Assembly: GCA_019915135.1 (NCBI GenBank) | Contig: JAHLMK010000024.1 | Location: 248,001 to 312,000 of the forward strand | Reading direction: 5' to 3' | Origin: Strobilurus pachycystidiatus | Lineage: Eukaryota; Basidiomycota; Agaricomycetes; Agaricales; Physalacriaceae | DNA: 64,000 nt | Shown: in pieces, positions 21,560-32,590 of the stretch | Layout: each line of letters opens with the position of its first letter | Position numbering within the stretch: position 1 is the stretch's first letter | Position numbers and translations under genes: made by a program | Notes under the pieces: generated by a model | Seen by the model: the letters and a program-made list of their open reading frames with translations, nothing else | Told to the model about the DNA's origin: nothing | The model's database searches: none

Positions 21560-22435
21560 TCAATTGCCCATCATGCGCAGACGGTCGGGGTGTATGCTTG
21601 GCCCTGAACCTGGCGCGCTATTCGATGGCGGTGATGCAGAGCTAAAGTTGCCGGGCGGTCCACCAGCGTTAGCAGGAGAGAACGGCGGCAGGCCACCAGG
21701 AGGTCCATTCATATTGGGAGGGAAAGGTGGGAGGGCACCGGCTGCCGCCCCGTTGGGAGGAAACGGAGGCATGGCACCGTTTGGAGGGAATGGCGGGGGG
21801 CCTGCAAGAATGGATGAATGGATTAAATGAGTTAGGCAACACTCAAAGAAGCCTCGTACCACCGGGGAATCCGCCAGGTGCGCCGTTGGGTGGGAAGGGC
21901 GGCATTCCAGGAGCGCCCATGGGGAAAGGAGGTCGTGCGGCTGGAATTGGGACTGGGTGAGATGCTACATGCGCCACATTGAATGGTCACTCACGGAATC
22001 CAGGAGGCGGTCCACCGAAACCCATGGGAGGCCCATTGAACATTGGTGGAGGACCACCTAAGTGTTGTGGTCCGAATCCAAATCCACCAGGAGGAGGTCC
22101 GCCACCAGACTCGTACGCCGACGTGATCTGGTCAATGATGTTTTGCGCTTTGTCGTGTCCGAGCGCTTGCGAGGAAGGATTAGCAGATTCCTACACAATG
22201 GTGACATGCGGACGTACAAGCATAGTAGTCCCTGACGTTCGCGAGATGATTTCTACCACTGTTGTGGGCTTTTCGCACTGTAGATCGGCGTGAGCTGCTG
22301 TTTGGTCATAAGCCCTGCAATGAATGCCCACCCGAGGTCGAGTCGTGTGTCAAAAAGACATCACAATAGTCACAGTAGTGTTTCTGAACAAAATGAGCAG
22401 ATTAAGGGAAGAATTGAGGAGCTGCGTACCGGCAT
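21560..22435 (-). CDS. yhc1: U1 snRNP protein C
   Basis: The first coding exon is only six bases (22430-22435, Met-Pro), joined by a 46-nt intron to K-H-Y-C-D-Y-C-D-V-F-L-T-H-D, the C2H2 zinc finger of U1-C. Then come V-R-K-A-H-N-S-G-R-N-H-L and R-D-Y-Y-A, also invariant in the family. The helix D-K-A-Q-N-I-I-D-Q-I-T-S follows, then a Pro/Gly/Phe/Met-rich tail typical of fungal and animal U1-C, ending R-M-M-G-N. U1-C stabilises 5' splice-site recognition by U1 snRNP. It is divergent from LSM3, another snRNP gene. Confidence 0.93.
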
Positions 22436-22546
22436 AGTCGCGAAGGAATGTGGTGGCAGGAAGAGAGCCTGGAGCCGAGTCCAAGCCGAGCTCAAAGTTT
22501 GCCCAGGCTTTCCTGATCGGGAAGGGCTTGTACACCTCCAGCATTC
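22436..22546. promoter_or_regulatory. Bidirectional promoter shared by U1-C and LSM3
   Basis: Just 111 bp lie between the start codons of two spliceosomal genes. No clear TATA box is visible. Confidence 0.5.
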
Positions 22547-22952
22547 ATGGACACCTCGTCGGGCATCCAAGAGCCCTTTGACTTGATTCGGCTGTCTCTC
22601 AGTGAACGCGTCTTTGTCAAGCTAAGAGGCGACCGCGAGCTCACTGGCGTTCTCCACGTGCGTCACTGCCAAACTGCGAGGAAATTCGACTTGAACTCTG
22701 ATTCCGCGTCCAGGCTTACGATGGGCATATGAACTTGATCCTCAGCGATGTCGAGGAGACTATCATGATTGTGGATTTGGCAGAAGGACAGCCGGAGGCC
22801 CAGGGAACAGTGAATGTGCGCCACAGTACACTTACGCGCGCTGGTAATGACTGACACTGTACCAGGTGGCGAAGCGTAAAATGGACATGTTGTTCGTGCG
22901 AGGCGATGGAGTGATACTGGTAAGCCCACCGTCTGTCCCGAGTGATATGTAG
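22547..22952 (+). CDS. LSM3: U6 snRNA-associated Sm-like protein LSm3
   Basis: Three exons join to roughly 95 residues. Sm1 motif: [10 protein letters not shown] and [16 protein letters not shown], then [16 protein letters not shown] after the first intron. Sm2 motif: [14 protein letters not shown] after the second. This order and the R-G-D-G-V-I pattern identify LSm3, part of the LSm2-8 ring on U6 snRNA and the cytoplasmic LSm1-7 ring in mRNA decay. The GTAAGC at 22920 is not used as a donor, because the conserved V-S-P-P reads through it. Confidence 0.93.
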
Positions 22953-23034
22953 TGCTGAATATACAAAGGTATCGCCTCCTTCTCGTGCATGACCCGTAAT
23001 AATCATAATCTTTTCTGTACTGTAACTCGCCCTG

Positions 23035-23502
23035 CTAAAAGTCATCATCTGAATCGGGTACGACCTGTCCCTTGGGCCATGTTTTGTCCTGTATCCAGGC
23101 GGCCTTCACGATTTTAATCTGACAACATGGCGTCAAAATCGACGGCAATCTGGCGAGAATACTCTCACATACAATGGCCGACAGTGGCAGCGGCTTCGTC
23201 AAGATTCGACCGCCATTGAGGGACTGGTAGACGTAGCGTATGCCACCTCTCCAGCCAGCGTCAGACTGAACCATGTCCGGATCATTGAGCAGCCTTTCAA
23301 GACTGCTTTGCTGTGTTGCTTGGCCATGGACATCGGGGGAATGAGCTTTTGCAGGTGACGCCGGTGATCGTCTGGTCAGCCACTCGGCCCGCCGCGCCTC
23401 ATAGTAAGCCGGCCCAGTAAGCGGCGGCGGCGATGGCAAAGAGGGCGGCGCGACAGCTGGCTCAGGCGCTGGCTGGGGACTAGCGCTGCTACCTGAGAAC
23501 AT
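23035..23502 (-). CDS. Gag1-like clamp domain protein
   Basis: Two exons. The N-terminal half is Pro/Ala/Ser-rich and contains A-Y-Y-E-A-R-R-A-E-W-L. The conserved part reads L-N-G-G-R-I-L-T-K-P-L-P-L-S-A-I, is interrupted by a GTATGT…CAG intron, and continues I-K-I-V-K-A-A-W-I-Q-D-K-T-W-P. The K-P-L-P-L plus W-x-x-D/E-x-T-W pattern is that of the fungal domain formerly called DUF4050, now Gag1-like clamp. The product is short and ends in an acidic D-S-D-D-D-F. The family name is from memory, so moderate confidence. Fission yeast Gag1 restrains TORC1-linked degradation, but that role cannot be assigned here. Confidence 0.65.
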   Translation of the reverse strand: MFSGSSASPQPAPEPAVAPPSLPSPPPLTGPAYYEARRAEWLTRRSPASPAKAHSPDVHGQATQQSSLERLLNDPDMVQSDAGWRGGIRYVYQSLNGGRILTKPLPLSAIVCESILARLPSILTPCCQIKIVKAAWIQDKTWPKGQVVPDSDDDF

Positions 23503-23612
23503 GGTCAGTGGTCACTGCATGATCGTCGAAATGGGAGCCACGTGGTACCCTGAACAAGGTCCAAACCTGTCGCTTCCTTCCAGCCAGCAGCACTCTGCCT
23601 CCGACCATCACG
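23503..23612. promoter_or_regulatory. Short bidirectional promoter, Gag1-like / GRR1
   Basis: 110 bp between divergent start codons. No further element recognised. Confidence 0.4.
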
Positions 23613-26372
23613 ATGCCCGTCTACAAACATCGCCTGCCCTCTACAACCTCGCTGTCCGACGACGACGACGGCGACGACAACAACCCGTCCGCCTATCTCG
23701 CCGACGAGCCCGTTGTTTTCTCCCCGGCGCAATGGCACAGGAAACGCATTTCCTCGGGCGCGCCATCGAGCTCGCCCATGGCCGCCCTGCCCCCGGAAAT
23801 CCTCATTCACATCTTCAAGCACCTCCATCTTCTCCGGGATCTCTACAACGCCCTCCGCGTGTGCCGAACGTGGTGCGAGTGCTCTGTTGAGCTGCTCTGG
23901 CACAAGCCTACTCTCGATAGAATCCAGAACCTCCACAGGATCGCCAGGCTGCTCGCGTCCTCGTCCCAGACGTTTACATATGGCAGCTTCGTCCGCCGCC
24001 TCAACTTCCTCGCTCTCAGTGACGGCCTCACCAACGACATCTTTGACACCTTCGCACAGTGCGATCGCCTCGAGCGCCTCACCCTCGTCAACTGCGACCA
24101 CCTTACGGCACCCGTCCTTAATCGCGTGCTGCCCTCCTTTGCCAACCTCGTCGCGATGGATGCGAGCGGGGTCAAGTCCATAACCAATGACGCAGTTGTC
24201 GGCCTCGCCCAATCCGCGAGGCGTTTGCAGGGCATCAATCTCACCGGATGCAAAGAGGTTTCCAACAAGGGCATCATGGCCCTCGCTATGAATTGTCCTT
24301 CCCTTCGCCGCATCAAACTCAGCAACCTCGAGGCTCTCACGGATGACCCCATCTGCGCCCTCGCCAGGATGTGTCCTCTCCTGTTGGAGATTGATCTCAA
24401 TCACTGCAAGCTCATTACCGACATCGCAATTCGTGACATCTGGACCTACTCTACCCACATGCGGGAGATTCGCCTTTCGCATTGCGAGCTGCTCACCGAT
24501 TCTGGCTTCCCCGTTCGAATCAGAAAGGACCAGGCCTCGGAGGCTCCGAATCCCTTCCCCTCCAAGCTCCACTCCGAGGACCTACCGCCTCTCATTCTAT
24601 CCCGTACATTGGAGCATCTCCGGATGCTCGACCTGACGGCGTGTACTCAGGTCACGGACGAGGCGTTGGAGGGCATCATATCACATGCACCAAAGATTCG
24701 CAATCTCGGCTTGTCCAAGTGCAGTCTTCTGTCAGACAAATCTGTCGAGTCAATATGCAAACTGGGTCGGCACTTGCATTACCTGCATCTCGGACATGCC
24801 GACCAGATCACGGATCGATCTGTCCGGACATTGGCGCGTTCATGCACTCGCCTAAGATACGTGGACTTCGCAAGTACGTCTTTCTTCTATGTTCTTTTCA
24901 TCCACCGGATGCTGACTGGTGCTTCTAGATTGCACACAGCTGACAGACCTGGCTGTGTTTGAGTTAGCTGCGTTGCCAAAGTTACGACGAGTCGGGCTCG
25001 TTCGAGTTAGCAATCTTACCGACGAAGCAATTTATGCCCTGGCTGAACGTCATGCGACCTTGGAGCGCATTCATCTTTCTTATTGCGACCAGATCTCTGT
25101 CATGGCTGTCCACTTCCTTTTGCAGAAGCTACACAAGTTGACGCATCTCAGTTTGACTGGTGTGCCCGCTTTCCGTCAGGCTGAACTTCAACAGTTCTGC
25201 AGGCCTCCCCCTTCGGTATGCTCATTGGAACCAATACTGTGTCTATCCGACCACTAATCTCCTTCCTGCAGGATTTCAACTCCACTCAGCAGTCTGCCTT
25301 CTGTGTCTTCTCTGGGAAAGGTGTTACTCAACTCCGCGCATTCCTCACAGTCCTATTCGATAGGATTGCCGAGACGAACGGGACTGATGACACTGATTAT
25401 GAGGACGAGGAATATGAGGACCCGGAAGCTTATGAAGAAGAAGATACCCCGGAGGCCGAGGAGGGAGAAGAGGAAGATGACGATGAATACGCGGCGCATC
25501 GAGTCCTACTTCAGAACATGCCTCAATTGGCTCAATCTCGAGGCCAGACTCATCAATATGGGCCATATTCCCGGCAGCCCCCCGCACACGCCGCTACATA
25601 CCCACCGCTAACCTACAACGGCGAATCGAGCACACTGACAAACCTGCATGGCGCCACCGACCGACTGAATGCCCAATTAATGGCTTCGAATGTGGCAGGT
25701 CCATCCCGGCGACCTGGTCGAACGATGGCAGATATCCTTCCCATTATCGAGAACGCGGCGTCTTCTCCGCGGGCTGATGCCGTGTCTCGGTCCAGCACCA
25801 TCATCGCATCGCGCCACGATGATTCAGGACCTTACAGTGGCCGAGTGACGTCCTATGCTGATATAGGACGGGGCCGTGGCGGCCAGAATCAAACAGCAGA
25901 CCAAGACCTCCAGCTGCGTCGGGGGCATGAGCTGCATCCTCATCACCGACCCCAGCCCACCCCATCGCAGATGGCAGACGACACTGCGCGGATGGTTGCC
26001 GTGTTGAACTCGTTGAGGACGACTGAAAGCCGCTCGGGATCCAGCAGGACGGACTCGTCGAATAGCCTTCCGAGCGCGTCTGGGTCTGGGTCAGGATCCG
26101 CCGCACCCCCCGAAGGTGGCGTTGTTTGGCCGTATCAAGAGCCCGCATCGCCAACGATCTCCACCCATGCGCCTCCACAAGACAATACGCCGACAGGATC
26201 TGGCCATGACGGGAGGGGGAGGAATGTGAAGCGGAGTTTGAGGAATACACTCAATGCCGCTGAACAGTATGCGTCGAGCTTGCTGTTTGGGCGGTCGCCG
26301 ACGCGCGACGGTGGTGCGGGTAGTTCGACTTCCACTGCGGGCCCGAGGGGCTACTATGCGCCTCCACCTTAA
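23613..26372 (+). CDS. GRR1: SCF ubiquitin ligase F-box/LRR receptor Grr1
   Basis: Three exons (introns 24874-24928 and 25216-25271) give about 880 residues. An acidic N-terminus precedes the F-box (L-P-P-E-I-L-I-H-I-F-K-H-L, with W-C-E-C-S and L-L-W-H-K-P). About a dozen leucine-rich repeats follow, each with L-x-L-x-x-C/N-x-x-L-T-D (for example L-T-G-C-K-E-V-S-N, L-N-H-C-K-L-I-T-D, L-T-A-C-T-Q-V-T-D). After the LRRs comes C-V-F-S-G-K-G-V-T-Q-L-R, typical of fungal Grr1, then an acidic stretch and a long disordered tail. Grr1 recruits phosphorylated substrates such as G1 cyclins and nutrient regulators. Confidence 0.95.
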
Positions 26373-26876
26373 TCATGATACCGATATCACACCAGCTACC
26401 CTAGTGCACTTTCCCATCGAACGTTTTGCATGCATGTGTTAGATTTGTCCGTCCTATGTACATCAACATTTTTAGTTAGTTAGCTATCGCTCTACTCTGT
26501 CTATCGTTCAACTCCACCTACCAGACCTTGATACCGTGTATATGATCACTCGTCGTTTGTCTCGCAGTCGTGCTCTCGATCGAGGATGGGTGGCGCATTT
26601 GCCAGCCTTCACATTGAATCGATACTTCAGCGTACTGTCAGGCAGGAACACTTTCGCCTTCGTCCAGCTTGCAATTCAATATTCAACCCTCACTCTGGGC
26701 ACCAAAATCGCGTGATGGCGATCTACTTTCTCGCCCAAATCATCTCACGGTCTCCTGCACTAAGCATCTGCCTGCCAATGTGTCGCTTCGATTGAGAGGC
26801 GTTACATTGTACAAATCACTGAGGCTAGCCCGACCCTACATAAATAGATAAGAAAAGATTCCATCCAGATTTTCTT
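26373..26876. other. Convergent intergenic region
   Basis: Lies between the 3' ends of GRR1 and the secreted glycoprotein gene. Short ORFs at 26586-26851 show no conserved feature. No RNA gene or repeat seen. Confidence 0.4.
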
Positions 26877-27760
26877 CTATGAAAGGAGCTCTAGTTCCGA
26901 GAGGCCAAGGGTGAGGACTGTGGCGAGCACGATCTGCAGGATCGTCACAAAATATGAAGAGGTACCATTGTCATCCGTTTGGGCTGCAGATTCTGCTGAC
27001 TGGGATGCACTCGCGGTTGTACTCCCCGACGACTCGGAAGTAGTAGTATCATTTTCTTGGGTGTATCTGGGCAATTGACCAGTCAAAAAGATGGTGTCGA
27101 CAGAGAAAAGGGAAAGACACTTACACGAAGCTGATCAAGGAAAAGACAGCACCAGGATTGATTGACCCAGACTGATTCGATGAGGGTGAAACACCCTTCG
27201 TGGCCAATTTAATCTCGTGCTGGACAGTTGGATCAAGACCAGTCTTGGAAAATAGTGGCTTTGCACAGCTGAAGAGAGTGACGTTCGCGTATCCATCGAC
27301 TTCCGTCTCGTCGCCATCCAGAGTCACGGCATACAGCGGCGAGTAATAATACATCAGGGAGTTGATGTATATCGCAGATCCTTGTCAGAGTCAATCCAAG
27401 ATTCACCGGGAGGCAACGAACATGCCGTACCCTTGAACTTAAACGTAGCAGATGCTGTCAGCCGCTGCGACATGGCTACAGAGTCTGTGCAGCCCGTAGG
27501 CACGACATTGTAGCAGCCAGGTTGGGAGCCAACAAAGTTCCCGGACGAGTCGTATTGGCAGATAGACGCGTCTCCGGCATCCACGTACTAGAAGCGTTCT
27601 CAGTTGGACGTTGATTGTATGTACTTTATGTAGGAGAACGTGAACGTACCGTTATCGAAGTATCCGTGTCGTTGACCGTGAAGTTCACTTGGGCGAACGC
27701 GCTGCTCGCAAAGGCACAAAAGATCAGAGAAATGAGTGCAGTGAGAGCCTTATTGTGCAT
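26877..27760 (-). CDS. Secreted, probably GPI-anchored glycoprotein
   Basis: Starts M-H-N-K-A-L-T-A-L-I-S-L-I-F with a signal peptide cleaved near A-F-A-Q. The mature part is Asn/Thr/Ser-rich with several N-glycosylation sequons (N-F-T, N-D-T, N-V-T, N-Q-S, N-G-T) and several cysteines, suggesting a compact disulfide-bonded domain. A Ser/Thr-rich spacer leads to a hydrophobic C-terminus, the layout of a GPI-anchor signal; a single membrane helix is the alternative. The domain is not recognised. Probably a cell-surface or wall protein. At least two introns (about 27066-27122 and 27590-27650) are needed. Confidence 0.7.
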
Positions 27761-28044
27761 AATGAAGAACGAGCGATGGAAATGAGGGATGGAAAAATAT
27801 GGTGGGGAACAAAAGGTAGTAGATTTATATCAGACACTGGCAGGACTGGCACTGCGAACGCTCACGAGTCAGCGGTCACCGTAACAACTGTGCGAGTTGA
27901 AACGTTGATGATCAGGGGTCTCAAGAACGTACTTACATACAATTTCCGGGGAGTCTGTCACTGTCTGTCACTGAAATGTGAATGTTGAAAACGTGTTCAA
28001 TTTCTTGGCTCCCCGGGCCCTTTACAGATTTGCTGTCGACCATC

Positions 28045-30453
28045 ATGAGTACATCAAAGAAATTCGCCTCCTTTGCAGATGCGGTCCGCGAAAAGGAGGA
28101 CTGGTATCTCAAGATCTTGGACAGAGATCAAGACCTGGGGCGGAAGTGGGGCGAGGAGGCGGCGTTGACTTCCTTACCGGGATTCGACGACCATCTCAAG
28201 TGGGTTGCACATGCTATACATACGCCTTCCGCTCACCAACACCGCACAGAGAGCTTAGGGAGGAGGCGAATCGTATCATTCGTCTTGACCATCTTATACG
28301 GTTGGAATCGCAGAAGCTACCTGCTCGAACTATTGATTATGAAGGTATTGAGCGGGACGTGCAGGCGGCGTGGAGGTACGCCAAGTTGTCGCGGTTTGGC
28401 GTGCGCGAACCGGACTTGCACGACGCGGTAGGCGCCTATGTTTCTGACGGGATCGTGCCGCCTTTGCTGCACATGGAGGTACATAGCCGTTCGCTCTGGA
28501 CAGCCTTGCTCTGATCCTTCAACATCGACGCCAACAGCTCCTCCATGAACTTGACGCGTTAGCGGCTTTGGAGCCGAAGGACTTCCATCCCGGCACCCTC
28601 GGAAAGGTCCGTCGTATATCTGCCGTCCATCTTGTCGAGCGTCAACTTTTCTTTTGCAGGTCCAAGATCTGATCCACCCTTCGTTATGCGAGTCCGTCGT
28701 CGCTTGCATGGCGGCTTTGTTAACGTTTTTACAGATCCATATGTAGTTGATAGCACGCCGGTGCACGACGACGTCTCATTACCTGCTCTACAAGATGGCG
28801 AATTCCGTACTTCAGCCACCATTCCAGGCGAGTTCGACGACATCACAAACGCTTACTCCTCCGAGTTTGCTTGGGTTCCCTCGATCTTCCAAGTCAACCA
28901 CGATGGAACAGGTGCTACCATTGAATCATACATAAATGGTCTTGGGCCTCGGGAAAACTTTCCAGAGCTGTACCGTCTGATCGAGAGCGTCTTTCCATTG
29001 GCGTTGGTGCATTTCGAGAAGACTCTGACAAGAGAGTTCGAGAGATTTGACTCCCCTTCAGGTGTGTTGTCTCCATGTACGCATCAATGAAACCTCACAG
29101 TCCTTTAGTCAAAGCTTGGAAGGCGCGCGCTGATGCTCGCGAGGATGGCTTGAAAGCATGGAAGAAGGCCATCGAAGAGCAGAGGGAACAGCGCAAAGTG
29201 GAAGCGGAAGATAAAGAACGACAGCATCAATTAGACCTTGAGGCGTCAAAGAAGGAATGGAGCGACCGCGCTTCGATACAAGCCAATGCGAGCGGACAGA
29301 ACTTGTCATCGGCTATGTTCGCTGGTCGTAAAGTCAAAATCATCGTCAAGGTAAGTTTCTTCCCATTCTCCCGCTTCTGTGTTCCTTAGTAGGTCGTCAG
29401 GCTGCGAACTATACACTAGGCCCGGGCGAGGAATATTCTGGTGGCTGGCACCTGGAGGGCATGGTACGCAATTCCTTGCCCATGGATACACGAGCGTTCT
29501 AATACAACAACTACCGTGATAGCCTCATGAAAGGATTGTCGCATCAGCTATATACTATTACGCAAGCGATGAGGCCATCTCAGATGAAGGTCTTTCCTTG
29601 CGACGCCCCAGAGCTGATAACGCAGATTTTCCTCATTACGGCTACAACTGGGATGTACGCGAAGTTTGCATTCTTCGGGCGTGTATTTTTATGGCTTACT
29701 CCGTTAAAAGAGCTTTCGAATTCTGGAAGATGAAGATGAAGAAGCGGAAGCGGAAGAGGAAGCGAGAGAGGAAGGAGACGACATGGACTTTCCAAGTGAT
29801 CGCGCTGCTGGCTGGAATGGCATGGAACAGAATATCCTGCTGGGGACCATACCTACCACAAACGTCAGCAGCGACACTGGATACAATACCGGACGTATTG
29901 TTTCCTTCCCCAACTGGGTTCAGCACTTGGTCAAAGGTTTAAAGCACAACGGTGGCTCTACTGGCATTGCGACGCGGAAAATTGTCAGTCCCCTCTCAGA
30001 CATCATGAATCACAGAACTCGTCTTATCCGTTCTCATTAGTTGTGTTTCTTCCTCGTTGACGATAACGATGTGCAGAGTGACGTCCGCAAATATCCTGGC
30101 CTGACTCTCAGCGGTCTAAAGGATGTTCACGTTCTAAGCACGAGCGATATTCCCATCCAAGAGAGGATGACTAACATACCGACACTGAGCTTCCTTCTCG
30201 TAAAGGCCTTTGCCCAGACTGTGAAGCAGAACCTGCCAAACGAACTAGTAAAGCTCATCATTGCACACGGCGAATCAGTCCTTGGCTTTACACGCGCCCA
30301 AGCCGAGGAGCATCGTCGTCAATTTATGGACGATCGTCGAGCGAAGGTCACTGACGATAACGAAGTAAGTCAAGCCTGCAAATGTCCATCATAGGTTCAC
30401 TGATACTGCCTCTTCAGAGTTGGGAAAGAGAGTACTCGTTATGCGAGCATTGA
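28045..30453 (+). CDS. DUF4246 domain protein
   Basis: Many introns. The start M-S-T-S-K-K-F-A-S-F-A-D-A-V is the first ATG with a conserved-looking frame. The central conserved block reads N-Y-T-L-G-P-G-E-E-Y-S-G-G-W-H-L-E-G-M, followed by an A-I-Y-Y-Y-A-like segment and F-P-H-Y-G-Y-N-W-D-V, the hallmarks of DUF4246. The end S-W-E-R-E-Y-S-L-C-E-H also matches the family. The conserved W-H-x-E motif with a later His would suit a metal-binding beta-helix enzyme, but no reaction is known. A charged helix (A-W-K-A-R-A-D-A-R) and an acidic insertion (E-D-E-D-E-E-A-E) are present. Confidence 0.8.
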
Positions 30454-30646
30454 CATAGTAATACCTGAACATCGTTGTACGGCTCCCACGATGCAAATGG
30501 GAACACGTTGTGATCAATGATAGCACGCTCAGAAAGTGACTATATTCACTCTGGTCGATCCGCAGCACGTCGGTGGGTGTCTGTGGACGAAGGTAGGTGA
30601 GGAAAAACAAATCTCAAGTAAATGAACCAATAAATTTATCAAGCCA

Positions 30647-32470
30647 TTATAAGAACTGCAACCCCATCCCAACTTGTATACCTCGTCGTGTCGCGTCACT
30701 ACCGTTTGCCACTAGAGGGACGCCCACATTCAACTCTATTCTCGCCGGATCAAACGAGTATATGAGACCGACACCTGCCGAAACCGATGGTCGCGACAGA
30801 GTGGCCTTCACATTGCTCACGAAGGAACGTGCTATTGAGACAATGAGGTGAGATAGAATCAAACACGGGACGGCCACATACAATCATCCATAGCATCCAG
30901 TCTACCGAAGTTCAACCATGAATGCAGCTTCACGGGCCAATGTGCCTTCTTCGGAACGTCACTGATCAAGCTGAGGCCGGCAGACCAGTAGATGTCGCCT
31001 CCGAGTGAGTCCTCTGCCACTCATCATCAGTTGTGCCGAAGAAGAGAAATGCGAAACGAACCTCCATCCCGAGGCCCAAGTCCATTCAGCTTGAATCCTC
31101 TGACCGAAGTCGGTCCACCAAGCTGGAATCGATCTGTCCACAGCGTCGGCTTCCCCAGACCCCACATTGCTCCTGACCGGAATGCGAAAGATGCACTCTG
31201 TGACGGAGAAAGTGAGCAAAAACGGCGTATCAACGAATGATGGACATACGACACCGGGAAACAAGGGCCGTGAAGCCTGAGTGTCTACTTCTGTTTTCAC
31301 GAAATGCGCATCACCGCCCAGTCCTGCCAGTTCGGAGTGACTTTTGAGATATACTCCGCGAGTTGCTGCAAGACTACTGTCTCTGTTTGAATACGAAAAA
31401 GTATGAGATAGAGACGACTTCATAGACGTCCCCGCAGCTTCACGCATGCTGTTAAACATGAATTAGAGCATCACGGTGAAGGAAAAGATATGCCACACCT
31501 TATCGACGCGGTAGGTTTCAAGCCTCCAAGATTGCGTAGAGCGGCTTCGTAGGCAATTTCGTTCATCCCGGTGGACAGTGTCCCGTTCTGCAGAAACACT
31601 GAGTATGACGGGTAAGTTTCACCAACAACGGCTGACCTAGCTCACCCGAACAAGCGCCTTGAGACCTCGAAACGTCTCTGTTGAGCTGGCAAAACTCGAG
31701 TTGTCTCTATGCATCCCGTACAACGCGAGCTCAGCGTAGGTCGATAGGTCGGGGGAAATCGGCGCGGATAAGTTGGCAGAGAAAGCCTTCCTCGTGTCTG
31801 TCCCGGCGGACGTGCTACATTCAAGACTCTCGCCGCCACCAAAGACATTCCGAACACGCGCCGCGAAGCTCTGTGACGCGTGATGAGGAAGAACTGAAGA
31901 GGATGACTGCGCGAAGACCCACTCCTTCCACATCGCTATTTCCGAACTGCGTCGAGGTACTAACGAAGACGCGGCCACGTTCCCGCGTCTTGAGTATCAG
32001 GTCGACGTCGCTCGGCTGGGCCATCGGGTCTCTGGAATTCTCGATGCTAGCCGTAACAGATCTAAATATGTCTGTGCGGTGTAGAGTGTCCGCAATGTGC
32101 CGAGTCTTGTACAAGACACTATCAAGGTCGTTGGCGCTGCTCTGGGCAAGGATAGGATTGATGAGGAAGCCCAGGAAGGATTTGCGCGTGTTGTCAGCGC
32201 CTTCCACCTTGACTGAGCGCAGTGTCATGGCCTTCGAGCCATTGTTGCCAATCTGTCAAGTCGTCAGAACATGTTTTGCGTGTCTTAGAGCAGATTGACC
32301 AGCTCCGTCAGATGCAGAACCGCGCTCTCGTATTCTCCTCGCAGCCGTCTCTGCTGCCTCTTTTCCTGCCATTGGATGAGTTTTTGGAGTCCCTCGGGCT
32401 CGTCGTCTTTGGGTGACGCCGAGCTCTGCATTGGTGGGCGCAGCGGGGGCGTTTCGCCCAGCAAGTCCAT
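30647..32470 (-). CDS. SAM50: Mitochondrial outer-membrane beta-barrel assembly protein Sam50 (Omp85 family)
   Basis: The N-terminal helix carries L-I-Q-W-Q-E-K-R-Q-Q-R-R-L-R. A POTRA-like region follows (V-K-V-E-G-A-D-N-T-R-K-S-F-L), then the Omp85 barrel. The conserved barrel lid and loop are seen as F-Q-L-G-G-P-T-S-V-R-G-F-K, and the last strand as G-I-Q-V-G-M-G-L-Q-F-L, ending in a C-terminal aromatic-hydrophobic beta signal and TAA at 30647. Sam50 inserts beta-barrel proteins into the mitochondrial outer membrane. Several short introns. It is divergent from SMN with 120 bp between start codons. Confidence 0.92.
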
Positions 32471-32590
32471 GGACTGAACGAATGTGAGGGGATGAAGGAA
32501 AGAGTTGAGGAGTCTGTCAGTTTGATCGCAAGTCCAAAACAGGAAGGCGTCGGTTCAATCCCTTTGACTCTGACCATCATCTCGAGCACG
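32471..32590. promoter_or_regulatory. Short bidirectional promoter, SAM50 / SMN
   Basis: 120 bp between start codons. A GGTTCAATCC stretch at 32552-32561 resembles a Pol III B box but does not belong to a foldable tRNA. Confidence 0.4.

Noticed and set aside
23505..24572. 355-codon minus-strand ORF opposite GRR1
   Set aside because: Antisense shadow of the F-box/LRR exon.
32552..32561. GGTTCAATCC resembling a Pol III B box of a tRNA gene
   Set aside because: The flanking bases do not form a T-stem or acceptor stem, and no matching A box was found upstream.
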